A stretch of 41,373 bases of DNA, taken from NCBI GenBank assembly GCA_020444425.1, contig JAHLLB010000042.1, positions 1 to 41,373 on the forward strand, given 5' to 3'. A model generated the notes under the pieces. The model was not told where the DNA came from. It did no database searches and saw only the letters and a list, made by a program, of their open reading frames with translations. This document shows, in pieces, positions 16,436 to 25,900 of the stretch. The position numbers and the translations under genes are program-made. The DNA is from a bacterium. GTDB taxonomy: Bacteria > Electryoneota > Electryoneia > Electryoneales > Electryoneaceae. The first letter of the stretch is position 1. Each line of letters opens with the position of its first letter.

Positions 16436-17181
16436 GAGCTACGTCCGAGCAGCGCGCCGAGCCGCAGCCTCCACACGCGCCAGATGGCCTCAAGTACGAT
16501 TTTCTTGTTCATCTTCGAGCTGCCCTGTTCACGTTCGGTGAACACGATCGGCACCTCGACAATCCGGAATCCGCGCTGGTGGGTCTTGAATTTGATCTCG
16601 ATCTGGAAGCTGTAGCCGTTGGAGCGGATCTTGTTCAGGTTGATCCTCTCCAGCACTTCCCGGCGGATCGCGGCAAACCCGGCCGTCTGATCGGTGTACG
16701 GCATCCCGGTCACCAGCCGGGAATAGACCGACGCCGTGTACGACATGATCAGCCGCTGTAGCGGCCAGTTGATCACGTTCACGCCCTTGACATAGCGGCT
16801 GCCGATCACGAAATGCGCCTTTTCAGCGGCTTTCAGCAGGCGGGGGATGTCGTCCGGGTTGTGACTCAGGTCGGCATCGATTTCGATGACGGCGTCATAA
16901 TCCCGTTCCAGCGCATACTTGAACCCGGCCACATAGGCCGTCCCGAGCCCGAGCTTGCCCGCTCGCCGCAGCAAGGTCACCCGTGGATTGGTCAGCTGGA
17001 TTTCCTCGACGATTTCCCCGGTTCCGTCCGGGGACGCATCGTCCACGATCAGCAGGTTGATGCGGTTATCGGCCGAGAGCACGCGATCAATGGCATTCCG
17101 GATGTTGTCGCGCTCATTGTACGTCGGCATGATCGCGAGCACTTTCCGGATCGGGGTTTCAGGTAGGGGTATCGTGGCCAT
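16432..17181 (-). CDS. polyprenol-phosphate mannosyltransferase-like GT2
   Basis: The 249-aa product is a compact GT2 enzyme of the dolichol/polyprenol-phosphate mannose synthase type. It transfers a sugar from a nucleotide donor to polyprenyl phosphate at the cytoplasmic face. Signatures are VLAIMPTYNERDNIRNAI (14-31), LLIVDDASPDGTGEIVEEI, GKLGLGTAYVAGFKYAL, DAVIEIDADLSHNPDDIPRLL with the DAD metal site, VIGSRYVKGVNVINWPLQRLIMSY, DQTAGFAAIRREVLERINL and GYSFQIEIKFKTHQRGFRIVEVPIVFTEREQGSSKM. There is no C-terminal membrane anchor, so it belongs to the short soluble type. Its stop overlaps the next start (GTGA), and its own start overlaps the upstream stop (TGATG). It may charge a lipid donor for the DUF2723 transferase at 22.9 kb; this is inference. 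Confidence 0.92.
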   Translation of the reverse strand: MATIPLPETPIRKVLAIMPTYNERDNIRNAIDRVLSADNRINLLIVDDASPDGTGEIVEEIQLTNPRVTLLRRAGKLGLGTAYVAGFKYALERDYDAVIEIDADLSHNPDDIPRLLKAAEKAHFVIGSRYVKGVNVINWPLQRLIMSYTASVYSRLVTGMPYTDQTAGFAAIRREVLERINLNKIRSNGYSFQIEIKFKTHQRGFRIVEVPIVFTEREQGSSKMNKKIVLEAIWRVWRLRLGALLGRSS

Positions 17182-18086
17182 CAGTTCAACATGGCTTCCT
17201 GTTTACGGAACAGCATCAACTGTTCTTCCACGGTTCGGAACTGCATCTCCAGGTCGCGCTCGGTGCTGTCGATTACCAGCCCGCCCTGCAACGGACGTTG
17301 CGCCGTCTGCCCCAGCAGTTGCGTCAACGTCGGCTGAATGTACACGTCGTTCAGGCCGTAGGCCTTCGCCACCTTCATCGCAAACTCGAAACGGCTGAGG
17401 ATCTCCTTGCCGGCGGCGTGGTAAATCCCGGTGCGCTTTTTCACGATAATTCGCCGGATCGCTTCCGCGATATCGTCCACGATCGTCGTGTTCGAAATCT
17501 GATCCGTCACGATCTTCACGTCCTGCCGGTTCCGCACCATGTCCACGAGCCAGGTGACGAAACTCGGTTTCAAGTCGCGGCCATGACCGTAAAGGACGAC
17601 GGTTCGGACAATTGCGCCGTCGATTCCACCGCCGAGCACGGCGTTTTCCGCCGCGTGCTTGCTCTTGCCGTAGAAGCTGATCGGATTCGGCCGGTCGAGT
17701 TCGCTGTACGGACCCGCTTGCCCGTCGAACACGTAGTCAGTCGACACCTGGATCAGGTGTGTACCGATCCGGCGCGCGGAGTCAACCAGCGTTTCTACCG
17801 CCGCGCAGTTGACCTTCCAGCAACGGTTGCGCTCAATCTCGCACGCATCCACATGCGTCATTGCGGCCGTGTTGACGATAGCGTGTGGCCGAATCTCCTG
17901 CAACAGGTCGAGTACCTTCGCCCGGTCTGTCAGGTCGATCTGGTGGAAGGTGTACTTCCGCCGTCCCGGAAACAGGTTGTCCTTGTGGACATCCAGTCCG
18001 TGCAGCTCGCAGAAATCCGAATTCAGGACTTCGACGAGTTTCTGTCCGAGCAGGCCATGACAGCCAGTGACGAGGATTCGTTTCAT
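17181..18086 (-). CDS. RmlD-like NAD(P)-dependent sugar reductase
   Basis: The 301-aa product is an extended short-chain dehydrogenase of the RmlD (dTDP-4-dehydrorhamnose reductase) type. RILVTGCHGLLGQKLVEVL (3-21) is the Rossmann dinucleotide loop. Further marks are LTDRAKVLDLLQEIRPHAIVNTAAMTHVDACE, NCAAVETLVDSARRIGTHLIQVSTDYVFDG, the YxxxK pair in ISFYGKSKHAAE, VLYGHG and DQISNTTIVDDIAEAIRRII. Real RmlD partners (rmlA, B, C) are absent here, so the substrate could be another nucleotide-activated 4-keto sugar. It sits between purE (its ATG begins directly after purE's TAG) and the polyprenol-phosphate transferase (1-nt overlap). This places it in a tight glycan-building operon. Confidence 0.88.
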   Translation of the reverse strand: MKRILVTGCHGLLGQKLVEVLNSDFCELHGLDVHKDNLFPGRRKYTFHQIDLTDRAKVLDLLQEIRPHAIVNTAAMTHVDACEIERNRCWKVNCAAVETLVDSARRIGTHLIQVSTDYVFDGQAGPYSELDRPNPISFYGKSKHAAENAVLGGGIDGAIVRTVVLYGHGRDLKPSFVTWLVDMVRNRQDVKIVTDQISNTTIVDDIAEAIRRIIVKKRTGIYHAAGKEILSRFEFAMKVAKAYGLNDVYIQPTLTQLLGQTAQRPLQGGLVIDSTERDLEMQFRTVEEQLMLFRKQEAMLN

Positions 18087-18551
18087 CTATTTCGGCAGTT
18101 TGAACCCGTTGGCGGCGAATTGCTTCAATTTTTCCGCGATCGCGGCATCCTGCAACGCGAGGATGCGTGCGGCGAGCACACCGGCGTTGGTCGCGCCGGC
18201 CTTGCCGACGGCGACGGTTGCCACCGGCACGCCACCCGGCATCTGCACCGTGGACAGCAGCGAATCGAGGCCGTCCATCAGGCCGCCCGGCAACGGAACC
18301 CCGATCACCGGCAAATTGGTCTTGGCGGCGACAGTCCCGGCGAGGTGGTTGGCCATGCCCGCAGCGGCGATCACCGCCTGGAAGCCGTTCACCTCGAGAT
18401 TCGCGCAGAACTCGCTCACTTCGGCGGCGTTCCGGTGCGCGCTCAGCACCTTGACTTCGTGCTCGATTCCAAACCAGTCCAGTATCGGCAACGCGCGTTC
18501 GACAATGTCCTTGTCGTTCGCGCTGCCCATCATGATGGCAACTTTCGGCAT
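18087..18551 (-). CDS. purE: 5-(carboxyamino)imidazole ribonucleotide mutase
   Basis: The 154-aa product is a class I PurE that converts N5-CAIR to CAIR in purine biosynthesis. It shows [17 protein letters not shown] with the GSxSD-like phosphate loop (9-13, Asn replacing Ser), [11 protein letters not shown] (35-45, catalytic SAHR), [62 protein letters not shown]. Length and all blocks match the octameric bacterial enzyme. No purK is adjacent. Instead purE heads an operon with three glycan genes without gaps, an unusual pairing. A 10-bp perfect hairpin lies about 80 bp upstream. The ATG at 18551 has only a weak GAAAAGA ribosome site. Confidence 0.96.
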   Translation of the reverse strand: MPKVAIMMGSANDKDIVERALPILDWFGIEHEVKVLSAHRNAAEVSEFCANLEVNGFQAVIAAAGMANHLAGTVAAKTNLPVIGVPLPGGLMDGLDSLLSTVQMPGGVPVATVAVGKAGATNAGVLAARILALQDAAIAEKLKQFAANGFKLPK

Positions 18552-18629
18552 GAGTCTTTTCTGTCCGTTGGTAACGTTTCCGCGCGGCTCGTTTCCGCAC
18601 CTCGAGCCGAACTCAAAGGGTAAGATATA

Positions 18630-18651
18630 CCCCGCTTGCTGGCAAGCGGGG
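18630..18651. repeat. perfect 10-bp hairpin between two genes
   Basis: CCCCGCTTGC-TG-GCAAGCGGGG lies between the DUF4837 gene and purE. There is no T-run on either side, so it is more like the dispersed hairpins than an intrinsic terminator. Confidence 0.7.
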
Positions 18652-18685
18652 ACAAGCGATCAACTCTCGGCGGCCTTAGGGCGGC

Positions 18686-19738
18686 TTACGGTTCAAACGT
18701 ATTCAAAAACACGTCGAGATGCCGCACGAACGCTTCCTTCGGCCGGTCGGGAGCGAACAGCTTGCCGTCAACAAGATAGAGCGTTCCATCTTTCTGCAGC
18801 AAGTACGCGACAAACGGCCCTCCGCCGATGGGGCCGTAGGTTTCCCAGATCCCGTTCGCCTTCAGCGCGTCCACTCCGTTCAACGTCGTCCACGTCGTAT
18901 CGAGAATAATCGGGTTCGTGCGCGAGGAATCGGTGTACGTCATTCCCAGCTCGTCCCGCCACCGGATCAGCTTGTCCGCGCTGATGCTGTCCTTCGGCCC
19001 GGGCTGCCACGCGATGGTCACAAACCGGTCCGGATACATCCGCCGCATCCGGATGTAGTTGTCTGCGTCCCGGCTCGATTCGGTGATGTTGTAATCGTTC
19101 GGGATGCGGATCTCCCACCCGTGCTCCTTGCGCAGGCTGTCGGCGAGGTCCTCCTGCTCGAGACGCGCGTACATCGACTTCTTCATCCGCGCATAGCGAT
19201 CTTCGCTCAACAGGTCGTCCATCACCTCGCCGTTCACACGCAGCCACGCAAGCAGCTCATCCACCGTCGGCGCAACCGCGACCACCACCGTCTGCCCACG
19301 CACCCAGACGTCTTTCTGCCGGAACACGCGCAACGTGCCGTCGAGCACGCCCTGCCGCAGCTCGTCGTTCAGCATCCGCTGCACACGTTGGCTCATCGGG
19401 TCGTCTTCCTCCAGCGCGCCGAGCAAGATGATGTTCTGCCAACGGCTGATTACACCGAGCGAGTCTTCGCCAACGTACTGCGTCACCCATTGCAGTTCCG
19501 GCTGCGGAGTGCTGACCACGTCGTCGAAGATGTCCTCGATCAACGGTCGCGTCATCGACTCGAGGCGTCCGTCCACGCCGACGCCGAGCATCAGGTCGCC
19601 TTCGGTCGAATTTTTCTTGAAGCTGCTGCACCCGGCAACAACTGTCAGCAGCAGGATCATTGCGCTGCGGAGCAGCAGGCTGTATGAAAAGCCGGCTCGT
19701 ACTGGATTAATCCCGGCCCGCGCACGTATGGAAGTCAT
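18686..19738 (-). CDS. DUF4837 family lipoprotein
   Basis: The product is about 350 aa from the ATG at 19738 (GAGGG 4 nt upstream); an in-frame GTG at 19753 is less likely. The N-terminus is a lipoprotein signal with lipobox LTVVAGC (C37), so it is probably anchored in a membrane facing the periplasm. The mature part resembles the DUF4837 family of Bacteroidetes and relatives. It has an N-terminal half with LIEDIFDDVVSTPQPELQWVTQYV, RWQNIILLG and QKDVWVRGQTVVVAVAPTVDELLAWLR. A duplicated-looking second half contains GWEIRIPNDYNITESSRDADNYIRMRRMYPDRFVTIAWQPG, KLIRWRDELGMTYTDS and GGGPFVAYLLQKDGTLYLVDGKLFAP. The function of the family is unknown. A LYVVDG/FAP end block is typical of it. Confidence 0.8.
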   Translation of the reverse strand: MTSIRARAGINPVRAGFSYSLLLRSAMILLLTVVAGCSSFKKNSTEGDLMLGVGVDGRLESMTRPLIEDIFDDVVSTPQPELQWVTQYVGEDSLGVISRWQNIILLGALEEDDPMSQRVQRMLNDELRQGVLDGTLRVFRQKDVWVRGQTVVVAVAPTVDELLAWLRVNGEVMDDLLSEDRYARMKKSMYARLEQEDLADSLRKEHGWEIRIPNDYNITESSRDADNYIRMRRMYPDRFVTIAWQPGPKDSISADKLIRWRDELGMTYTDSSRTNPIILDTTWTTLNGVDALKANGIWETYGPIGGGPFVAYLLQKDGTLYLVDGKLFAPDRPKEAFVRHLDVFLNTFEP

Positions 19739-20083
19739 GGTTCCCTCGATCACCGTCGTCTCGTCATGAACAAGTCGCTTACAGGTCTCTGGCTCCCGAC
19801 AAAGTCATGTATATACATACCCTCGGGCTTCAGCATCACTCTACCGCGGTTCTTGCCCTCGGGCTTCAGCCCGGGATTCACAGAACTTGAATCACCCACA
19901 GAATCCACGCCCTCGGGCTTCAGCCCGGGATTCACAGAACCCGAATCGCCCACAGAATCCACGCCCTCGGACTTTAGTCCGGGTACCATCTCCTGGACCC
20001 AACCACCGAGCCGTGCATCCCGTCTCATAAGTAACAAAAAAAGCCCCCGCGATGCGGGGGCGAGAATCGTCACTCGGAGTTTC
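19739..20083. repeat. gene-free interval with a 54-bp tandem hairpin repeat
   Basis: CCCTCGGGCTTCAGCCCGGG occurs at 19856 and 19910 and as CCCTCGGACTTTAGTCCGGG at 19964, with a partial copy at about 19820. The intervening GATTCACAGAAC..GAATC.CCCACAGAATCCAC makes the unit 54 bp. Orientation is opposite to the related hairpins at 14655-14728 and 22753-22826. An intrinsic terminator for the downstream-facing gene follows at 20036-20061. Confidence 0.85.
20036..20061 (-). terminator. rho-independent terminator of the beta-barrel gene
   Basis: On the minus strand GCCCCCGC-ATC-GCGGGGGC is followed by seven Ts. It lies 22 nt after the stop codon at 20084, a textbook arrangement. Confidence 0.92.
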
Positions 20084-20902
20084 TTACGGTGCGTACCAAC
20101 CGGTGGCGGCATCGAAGTAGGTCCGGATGCCGAGTTCCAGGAACGCGCCGGAGAAGTCCACCGCGATCTTGCGGGTCCGGTTGTTGTTGGCATCCCAGAC
20201 GTACGCTTCGATCGGGAAGTTGCCTTCTTCGTCGAGGCTGCCGGTCAGGTCTTCGTACTCGAGGTTCGGGACGTTGGCGAGACGGTACCCAATCGCGCCG
20301 GTAATGCCGAACATCTCGGTCAGCATGAATTCAGCGCCGAGGCTCGCGCGGATGCCGAGGCCGGTGCCGCTGGCGTCGTAGATCGCCGGGTCGAACTCGT
20401 TCTGCGACGTGATGCGGTCGATCTTGGCGTTGATCAGGCTGACGCCACCGCCGATGAACACGTGGAAAGCGTCCCCGAACGGCATCATGTAATGACCGGC
20501 CACGTAGAACTCACCACCGGAGGCGACGTGTTCGTTCGTCGCGGTCGTGCCGTCTTCCAGGTTGGTGAAGCTGCCTTCAAACTTGTCCTGGCCGAGGTAG
20601 TTGTACCCGATGTGCCAGCGGAAGTTTTCATGGCTGCGATACAGCAACGCAAGGCCGCCGCCGATGCCCAACTCGGCTTCGTTGTAGTCGTTTCTCTGAA
20701 TGTTGTCAATCGGCGTGAGGAAGTAGTTGTTCACATCATCCATCGCAAACATGCTACCACTTCCGGTAATCTGAATACCGAACTTGTGGGGCAGGTCAAC
20801 ACGTTCGGTCTGGAAAATCGAAATGTCGCTCCCTGCGGATGCCAGGCTTGCGAAAATGAGCACACCGACGATCATCCCCGCCAGCAGTCCATGACCCTTC
20901 AT
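20084..20902 (-). CDS. outer-membrane beta-barrel protein
   Basis: The product is about 272 aa from the ATG at 20902 (GGGAGG 9 nt upstream). The same frame stays open further upstream but encodes only antisense of the next gene. The signal peptide is GLLAGMIVGVLIFASLASAG. The mature part alternates short amphipathic strands: GIQITGSGSMF, AELGIGGGLALLYRSHENFRWHIGYNYLG, EFYVAGHYMMPFGDAFHVFIGGGVSLINAKID, GLGIRASLGAEFMLTEMFGITGAIGYRLANV, and the terminal strand FSGAFLELGIRTYF. This pattern fits an eight-stranded OmpW/OmpA-like barrel of the outer-membrane beta-barrel superfamily. No ligand can be inferred. It is probably monocistronic, with its own terminator. Confidence 0.85.
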   Translation of the reverse strand: MKGHGLLAGMIVGVLIFASLASAGSDISIFQTERVDLPHKFGIQITGSGSMFAMDDVNNYFLTPIDNIQRNDYNEAELGIGGGLALLYRSHENFRWHIGYNYLGQDKFEGSFTNLEDGTTATNEHVASGGEFYVAGHYMMPFGDAFHVFIGGGVSLINAKIDRITSQNEFDPAIYDASGTGLGIRASLGAEFMLTEMFGITGAIGYRLANVPNLEYEDLTGSLDEEGNFPIEAYVWDANNNRTRKIAVDFSGAFLELGIRTYFDAATGWYAP

Positions 20903-21005
20903 ACTGGATCGCCTCCCAATCATCTGCGGCGCCATCGTAGGTAGAATGATGTCCTCCCCGGCCCCGCCGGCGCCTCTCCGGGGCATGTCTGGAAACTCGC
21001 TCAAG

Positions 21006-22064
21006 TTAGGTTTCGGTTGCGGACTTTGCAACCAGTTGAGTGACCTTACGAACACCGCGTGCATACGCGAAGAGAATCGATCCAGGGTACACAACATGGC
21101 CCAATTGGCGCCAGTGTACTTTTCGTAATTCTTGAATATGACGGCGTTTGGATTGGATGCGCCGCCACGCCCGAACGAAGTCCCTCCACGCCGCCAGCAC
21201 CGCAGTGAACCGGCCGGGGTGCCCCCGGAGAGCCTCCACCACTCCAATTCCGTGATCGAAGACCAACCTCGCGAGCAACAATCCGGGCAGGTCAAACCTG
21301 TCCGCGTTCTTCAGAATCATGAACAGGCTGTTGCGGTGATTGAGGTACATTTTATTCCAGGACTCATACGCCAGCGTCGAACCGCCGAGGTGATACACTG
21401 TCCCGTGTGGGGCGGACGCGACTTTCCACCCGCGCAGCCAGGCACGCCACGACAGGTCGATCTCTTCCTGGTGCGCAAAAAAGTCTTCGTCCAGCAGCCC
21501 GATGTCCTTCAGCGTTGATCGCCGCCACAGGCACGCTGTCCCGCTCGCCCAGAAGATTTCACGCGGCTCGTCATACTGGCCACCGTCCAGTTCCATGTCG
21601 CCACCGATCCGGCCATAGGCGAATGGATACCCGAAGCGGTCAATCAACCCGCCCGCACCGCCGGCGTAATCAAACATGCCGCGATGGTGATGCGAGAGGA
21701 TTTTCGGCTGCACCGCGGCGATCTGCGGCGAGCTCGTCGCCACCTCCAGCATCGCTTCGACCACACCCGGCACCAGCCGCACATCATCGTTCAGCAGCCA
21801 CACCCAATCGCCGTTGGACGCTTCGATGCCTCGGTTGCACCCGCCGGCGTAGCCGTGATTCTTCGTCAACCGCAGCACGTGAATCCACGGATGCGCCTTC
21901 TCCGCGTCCCGGACCGATCCGTCGCTGGACGCGTTGTCGACCACCAGCACCTCAAGCGCGATTCCACGCTGCAGCAGACGTTTCCGCTCGTCGGAAAGGT
22001 CGGTCAGCGTGTTCAGCAGGATCTCATGGCCCTGCAGATGCGGTATGATGACAGTGATCAACAT
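21006..22064 (-). CDS. GT2 family glycosyltransferase
   Basis: The product is about 352 aa from the ATG at 22064; a second ATG at 22100 overlaps a hairpin tail and is less likely. Neither start has a strong ribosome site. The GT-A core reads LITVIIPHLQGHEILLNTL, LEVLVVDNASSDGSVRDAE, NHGYAGGCNRGIEASNGDWVWLLNDDVRLVPGVVEAML (NDD metal site), then EIFWASGTACLWRRSTLKDIGLLDEDFFAHQEEIDLSWRAWLRGWKVASAPHGTVYHLGGST. This is the rhamnosyltransferase-like GT2 group that modifies surface glycans. The C-terminus (about 260-352) is amphipathic and basic, suggesting peripheral membrane association. It shares the HQEEIDLSWR block with the enzyme at 14.8 kb but is not close to it. Confidence 0.9.
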   Translation of the reverse strand: MLITVIIPHLQGHEILLNTLTDLSDERKRLLQRGIALEVLVVDNASSDGSVRDAEKAHPWIHVLRLTKNHGYAGGCNRGIEASNGDWVWLLNDDVRLVPGVVEAMLEVATSSPQIAAVQPKILSHHHRGMFDYAGGAGGLIDRFGYPFAYGRIGGDMELDGGQYDEPREIFWASGTACLWRRSTLKDIGLLDEDFFAHQEEIDLSWRAWLRGWKVASAPHGTVYHLGGSTLAYESWNKMYLNHRNSLFMILKNADRFDLPGLLLARLVFDHGIGVVEALRGHPGRFTAVLAAWRDFVRAWRRIQSKRRHIQELRKVHWRQLGHVVYPGSILFAYARGVRKVTQLVAKSATET

Positions 22065-22906
22065 GCTGTTTGCTTCAATCTCTCTGCTGCGGGTGATCAT
22101 CCGTTGAATGAACGGTGGCTATCACGATTTCGTGGCCAGGTGTCATTGTCGGATGCTACCAGTCTGGCTCTGTGTAAACATTGCCACGGACGGAAGTCCG
22201 TGGCAATGGCTTGGAGACAACTCAGCAACTCAATTTCGAGCCAGGCTTTCCAATCTCGCTCTGTACCCGTGAAGGGCAGAGGTTTGCGCGGTCTGCCTCG
22301 ACGCTAAGAATCTACCTCGACCGCTGGAATGTACCTCGACCGCTGGAATGTACCTCGACCGCTGGAATGTACCTCACCGCTAGAATGTACCTCACCGCTA
22401 GAATGTACCTCACCGCTAGAATGTACCTCGACCGTTATAGAACAGGAACATGCCCACGACATTCATGTCGTGGTTCATCCGCCACTCTCGTGTTCGGGTC
22501 AAGGATATGTGCCCCTGATGGCTCTGCCAGCAGGGATCATCCGCAAGACAAATCCCCGACGTTCTTGCCCGTGTTGGCTTTGCCAACGCGGCTCATCCGC
22601 CACTCTCGTGTTCGGGTCAAGGATATGTGCCCCTGATGGCTCTGCCAGCAGGGATCATCCGCAAGACAAATCCCCGACGTTCTTGCCCGTGTTGGCTCTG
22701 CCAACGCGGGTTATCTGTGCGTTCCGAATAGACCCGTTTCGATCCACTGGACCCCGGACTGAAGTCCGAGGGCGTGGATACGGTGATTCCTTTATCCTCG
22801 GATTATCCCGGACTGAAGCCCGAGGGCAGGACTCGATATACGTCAACCACAGTCAATGTATAGTTTTCCGCAGCCCGCAGCCCGCAGCTCACAGCTCACA
22901 GCCCGT
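22065..22906. repeat. 842-bp gene-free interval of nested repeats
   Basis: It begins with a perfect 12-bp stem ATTGCCACGGAC-GGAA-GTCCGTGGCAAT (22180-22207). Next is a minisatellite of 18-19-bp units AATGTACCTCGACCGCTGG / AATGTACCTCACCGCTAG (about 22291-22437, seven or eight units). CCACGACATTCATGTCGTGG (22454-22473) follows. A 118-bp direct repeat (about 22476-22591 and 22594-22709) contains CCCCTGATGGCTCTGCCAGC plus AGGG and CCCGTGTTGGC..GCCAACGCGG. After that come CCCGGACTGAAGTCCGAGGG (22753) and CCCGGACTGAAGCCCGAGGG (22807). A CAGCCCGCAGC tandem (22867-22907) runs to the stop codon of the next gene. No coding region is supported. Confidence 0.88.
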
Positions 22907-25900
22907 CTAGTGATCCCGATCCGGCGCGGCGCTGACATCCACACCTTCCGGAATCGTGCCACCCCACTGTTGCAGCAGCCGTCCGGCTTCGCCGTCATGC
23001 GGGTTCCGTTCCAGCCACCGTTCGAGGGTATGCTGCACCTTCTGCGAATCGTTCATGTTCTGGTACGCCTGCAGCAGGCTGCCGAACACTTCCCCGTTAT
23101 CCGGTTGTTCGTTGGCGAGCTCCTCATACAGGGCCGCGGCTTTCTGGTATTCATCCAGCGTGAAGTAGAACGTGCCCAGGTCGAGCTTGTCCTGCAGCGT
23201 CAGGTTGTTCCGCGATTCCATCTCGTTCAGTACTTCGGTGAGCCGGCCCATCATGTCGAGCCGCTCGTAGATCGCCGCCGCGCCGAACAGCACGTCGATG
23301 CTGTTGTCATCCTCCAGCACCTGCTGTACCAGTTCGTCCGTGCGTGTCGAATCGCCGGAGTATTCGCCGATGTAGTACGCAACCTGCAGCTGTCCGGAGA
23401 TGTCGCCGCTGAGCTGTTCGATTGCGTGTTCGAAATACTTCAGCCCGGCTGTGCTGTCGCCGAGTTCGTAGTAGATCCGGCCGATCTGCAGCGATACGTC
23501 GCGGTTGTTCTGCGGCACGGCATCCAGCGTGATATACTCGTCCATCGTGCGCAACGTGAACAGCGCCTTCTCCGCCGCCGTCAGCTCATCGAACCGTTCG
23601 TACCACTGTTCATCCGGCACGCCGCTCGGAATCCGCACCCCGGACCGCTCCATCTCCCGGTAATAGTTGTACACCAGCTGCAGGAACCCGCTGCGGTAAT
23701 TCTGCAGCAGCTTGATCACGTTGTCGAAGTAGTACACGTCCGGGTTGTCGAGGTTGCGGTAGTTGTCCTTGTACGTTTCGAACAGGTTTTTCCGCAACGC
23801 CGGCTCGTTGATTTCCGGCACTTCCTCGCTGTGCAGACGGAACAGCAGGCCTTCCATCGTCATGTAGCTGTCCAGCCCGACGAGGTTGCTGCCGGAAACG
23901 GTCACCGCGAAGTAGATCGGCCGCTTCCACCGGTTCTGCTCGATGATGTGCAGGATCATGATATCCTGGACACGCAGGAAGTTTGGCTCACCCGGTTGTT
24001 CGCCCGGCATCCCGGTGGGGATATGCATCGTCGCCGGTACCCGCCACGTCATCGTGTCACCGCGCGCGCCGCGCACGCTCCACGTCTGCGAATCCGGCGG
24101 CCAGTACCGTGCGAGCAGGGCTTCGTCTGACATTCCGGTCAACCGGTCGTCAATCATCCGGTCGGACAGCGAGATGGGAACTTTCGGCTCCTCGTCCCGC
24201 AGTTGCTTGATGTACCAGTCGGTGTTCAACAGGCTGAGGTTGACGACACGGACATCCGTGCGAATTCCTTCCACCACCTGCAGGTACCATAACGGGAAGG
24301 TGTCGTTGTCGCCGTTGGTGAAGATGATCGCGTCCGGTTCGGCGGTTTCCAGCATGTTGTGGCTGTAGTCCCAGGCGACGTAATTCCCCGCGCGGCTGTG
24401 TGATTCGTAGTTGGCCAGCACCATGTTTAACGGCACCAGCACCGTGCACGCGATCACCGACCCGTAGGCAAACACCTTCTTCAGGCTGCTGTTTTCCTTG
24501 TTCCGGATCATATCTTCGAGGAACTCGTACAGCGCCGCGACCCCCATCCCGATCCACAGGGAGAACGCGAAGAACGAGCCAACGTAGGCGTAATCTCGTT
24601 CACGTGGCTGCGGATTGTCCTGGTTCAGGTAGAATACGATCGCGATACCGGTCATCAGGAACAGCAATCCGACACTGAACGCCCGCTTCGGATCTCGCCA
24701 GAAATGCCAGATCATCCCCAGCAGGCCGAACAGGAAGGGGAAGACCAGCGGTTTTCCCTCCTCGCTGATGAAGTATTGCCACGACAGGTAGCGGATGTAC
24801 ATCTGGTTGATCTGGTACTCCCACAACGGGGCGCTGCGTTCGAGGATATGCAGACGCAGCACGTTGCCGCCGCCGAGCGGAATCAACGCCGCGCCGTCGT
24901 CCTGCAACCGGCGAATCGTGTTCGCGGAGTAGTTTTCGAGCGCCACCGGCCCGACCGCGCCGTACTGTTCACGGTTGAGGTACTTGATCAGCCGTTCCAC
25001 CGTATCCGGCTGGTTTTCGTTGATCACCGGGTTGAGGTTGGAGCGAACGTAGATCACGGCATAGGTCGAATAGCCGATCAGCACCAGCACCAGGCTGGCG
25101 AGGATAATCGCCATCAGGCTGCGGCGTTTCCGGATCGCCCAGACGGTTCCGCCGATGATCAGCAGCAGTACCAGCGCCTTCCAGATGACACCGGCTTCCA
25201 GCAGTTTCGGCACGCCACCGACCACACCCGGATAGACGACCAGGATCGCCGCCATTGAAATGGCCATCGCGATGAGGAAGCCCTTCCAGGTGAACTTGTA
25301 TTTCTGGAAATACAGCAGCATGATGATCGGGCTCAACGCCAGCACATTCAGCAGGTGAATCCCGATCGCGACCCCGACGAAATACGAGATCAGCAGCAGG
25401 TATTTCGTCGCCATCGGCGTGTCGTGCTGGTCCATCCACCGCACCGCGAGCCAGAACACCAGCGCGGTGAAGAACATCGAGATCGCGTACACCTCCGCCT
25501 CGACGGCATTGAACCAGAAGCTGTGGCTGAAGGCAAACGCGAGCGCGCCGGTCACACCGGACCCGTACAACACCCACTTGTCCGCAGTGCTGATTTCCGG
25601 TCCACGCCAGCGTCGCACCAACCGTACCACAATCAGGTAGGTCAGCAGCACCGTCACTGCGCTCAATATGACAGACAGCGCATTCACCCGCATGCCGATG
25701 TCCGGCAGCGGCATGAACAGACTCATCATGCGTCCGAGGAGCAGATAGAACGGAGCGCCGGGCGGGTGCGGCACGCCCATCGAATACGAACAGGCGATGA
25801 ATTCACCACAGTCCCAGAACGAAGTGGTCGGCGCCATTGTGCTGAAGTACAGAATCAACGCCAGCAGCAGCACGGCACCGGCGATAATCCGGTGCACGCG

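Noticed and set aside
17298..18623. 441-aa plus-strand frame opposite the RmlD-like and purE genes
   Set aside because: It is antisense to two clearly conserved genes, and its His/Arg/Val-rich composition is typical of a shadow frame in GC-rich DNA.
20903..21295. 131-residue extension of the beta-barrel protein
   Set aside because: It would place the signal peptide in mid-protein and overlaps the neighbouring glycosyltransferase gene.
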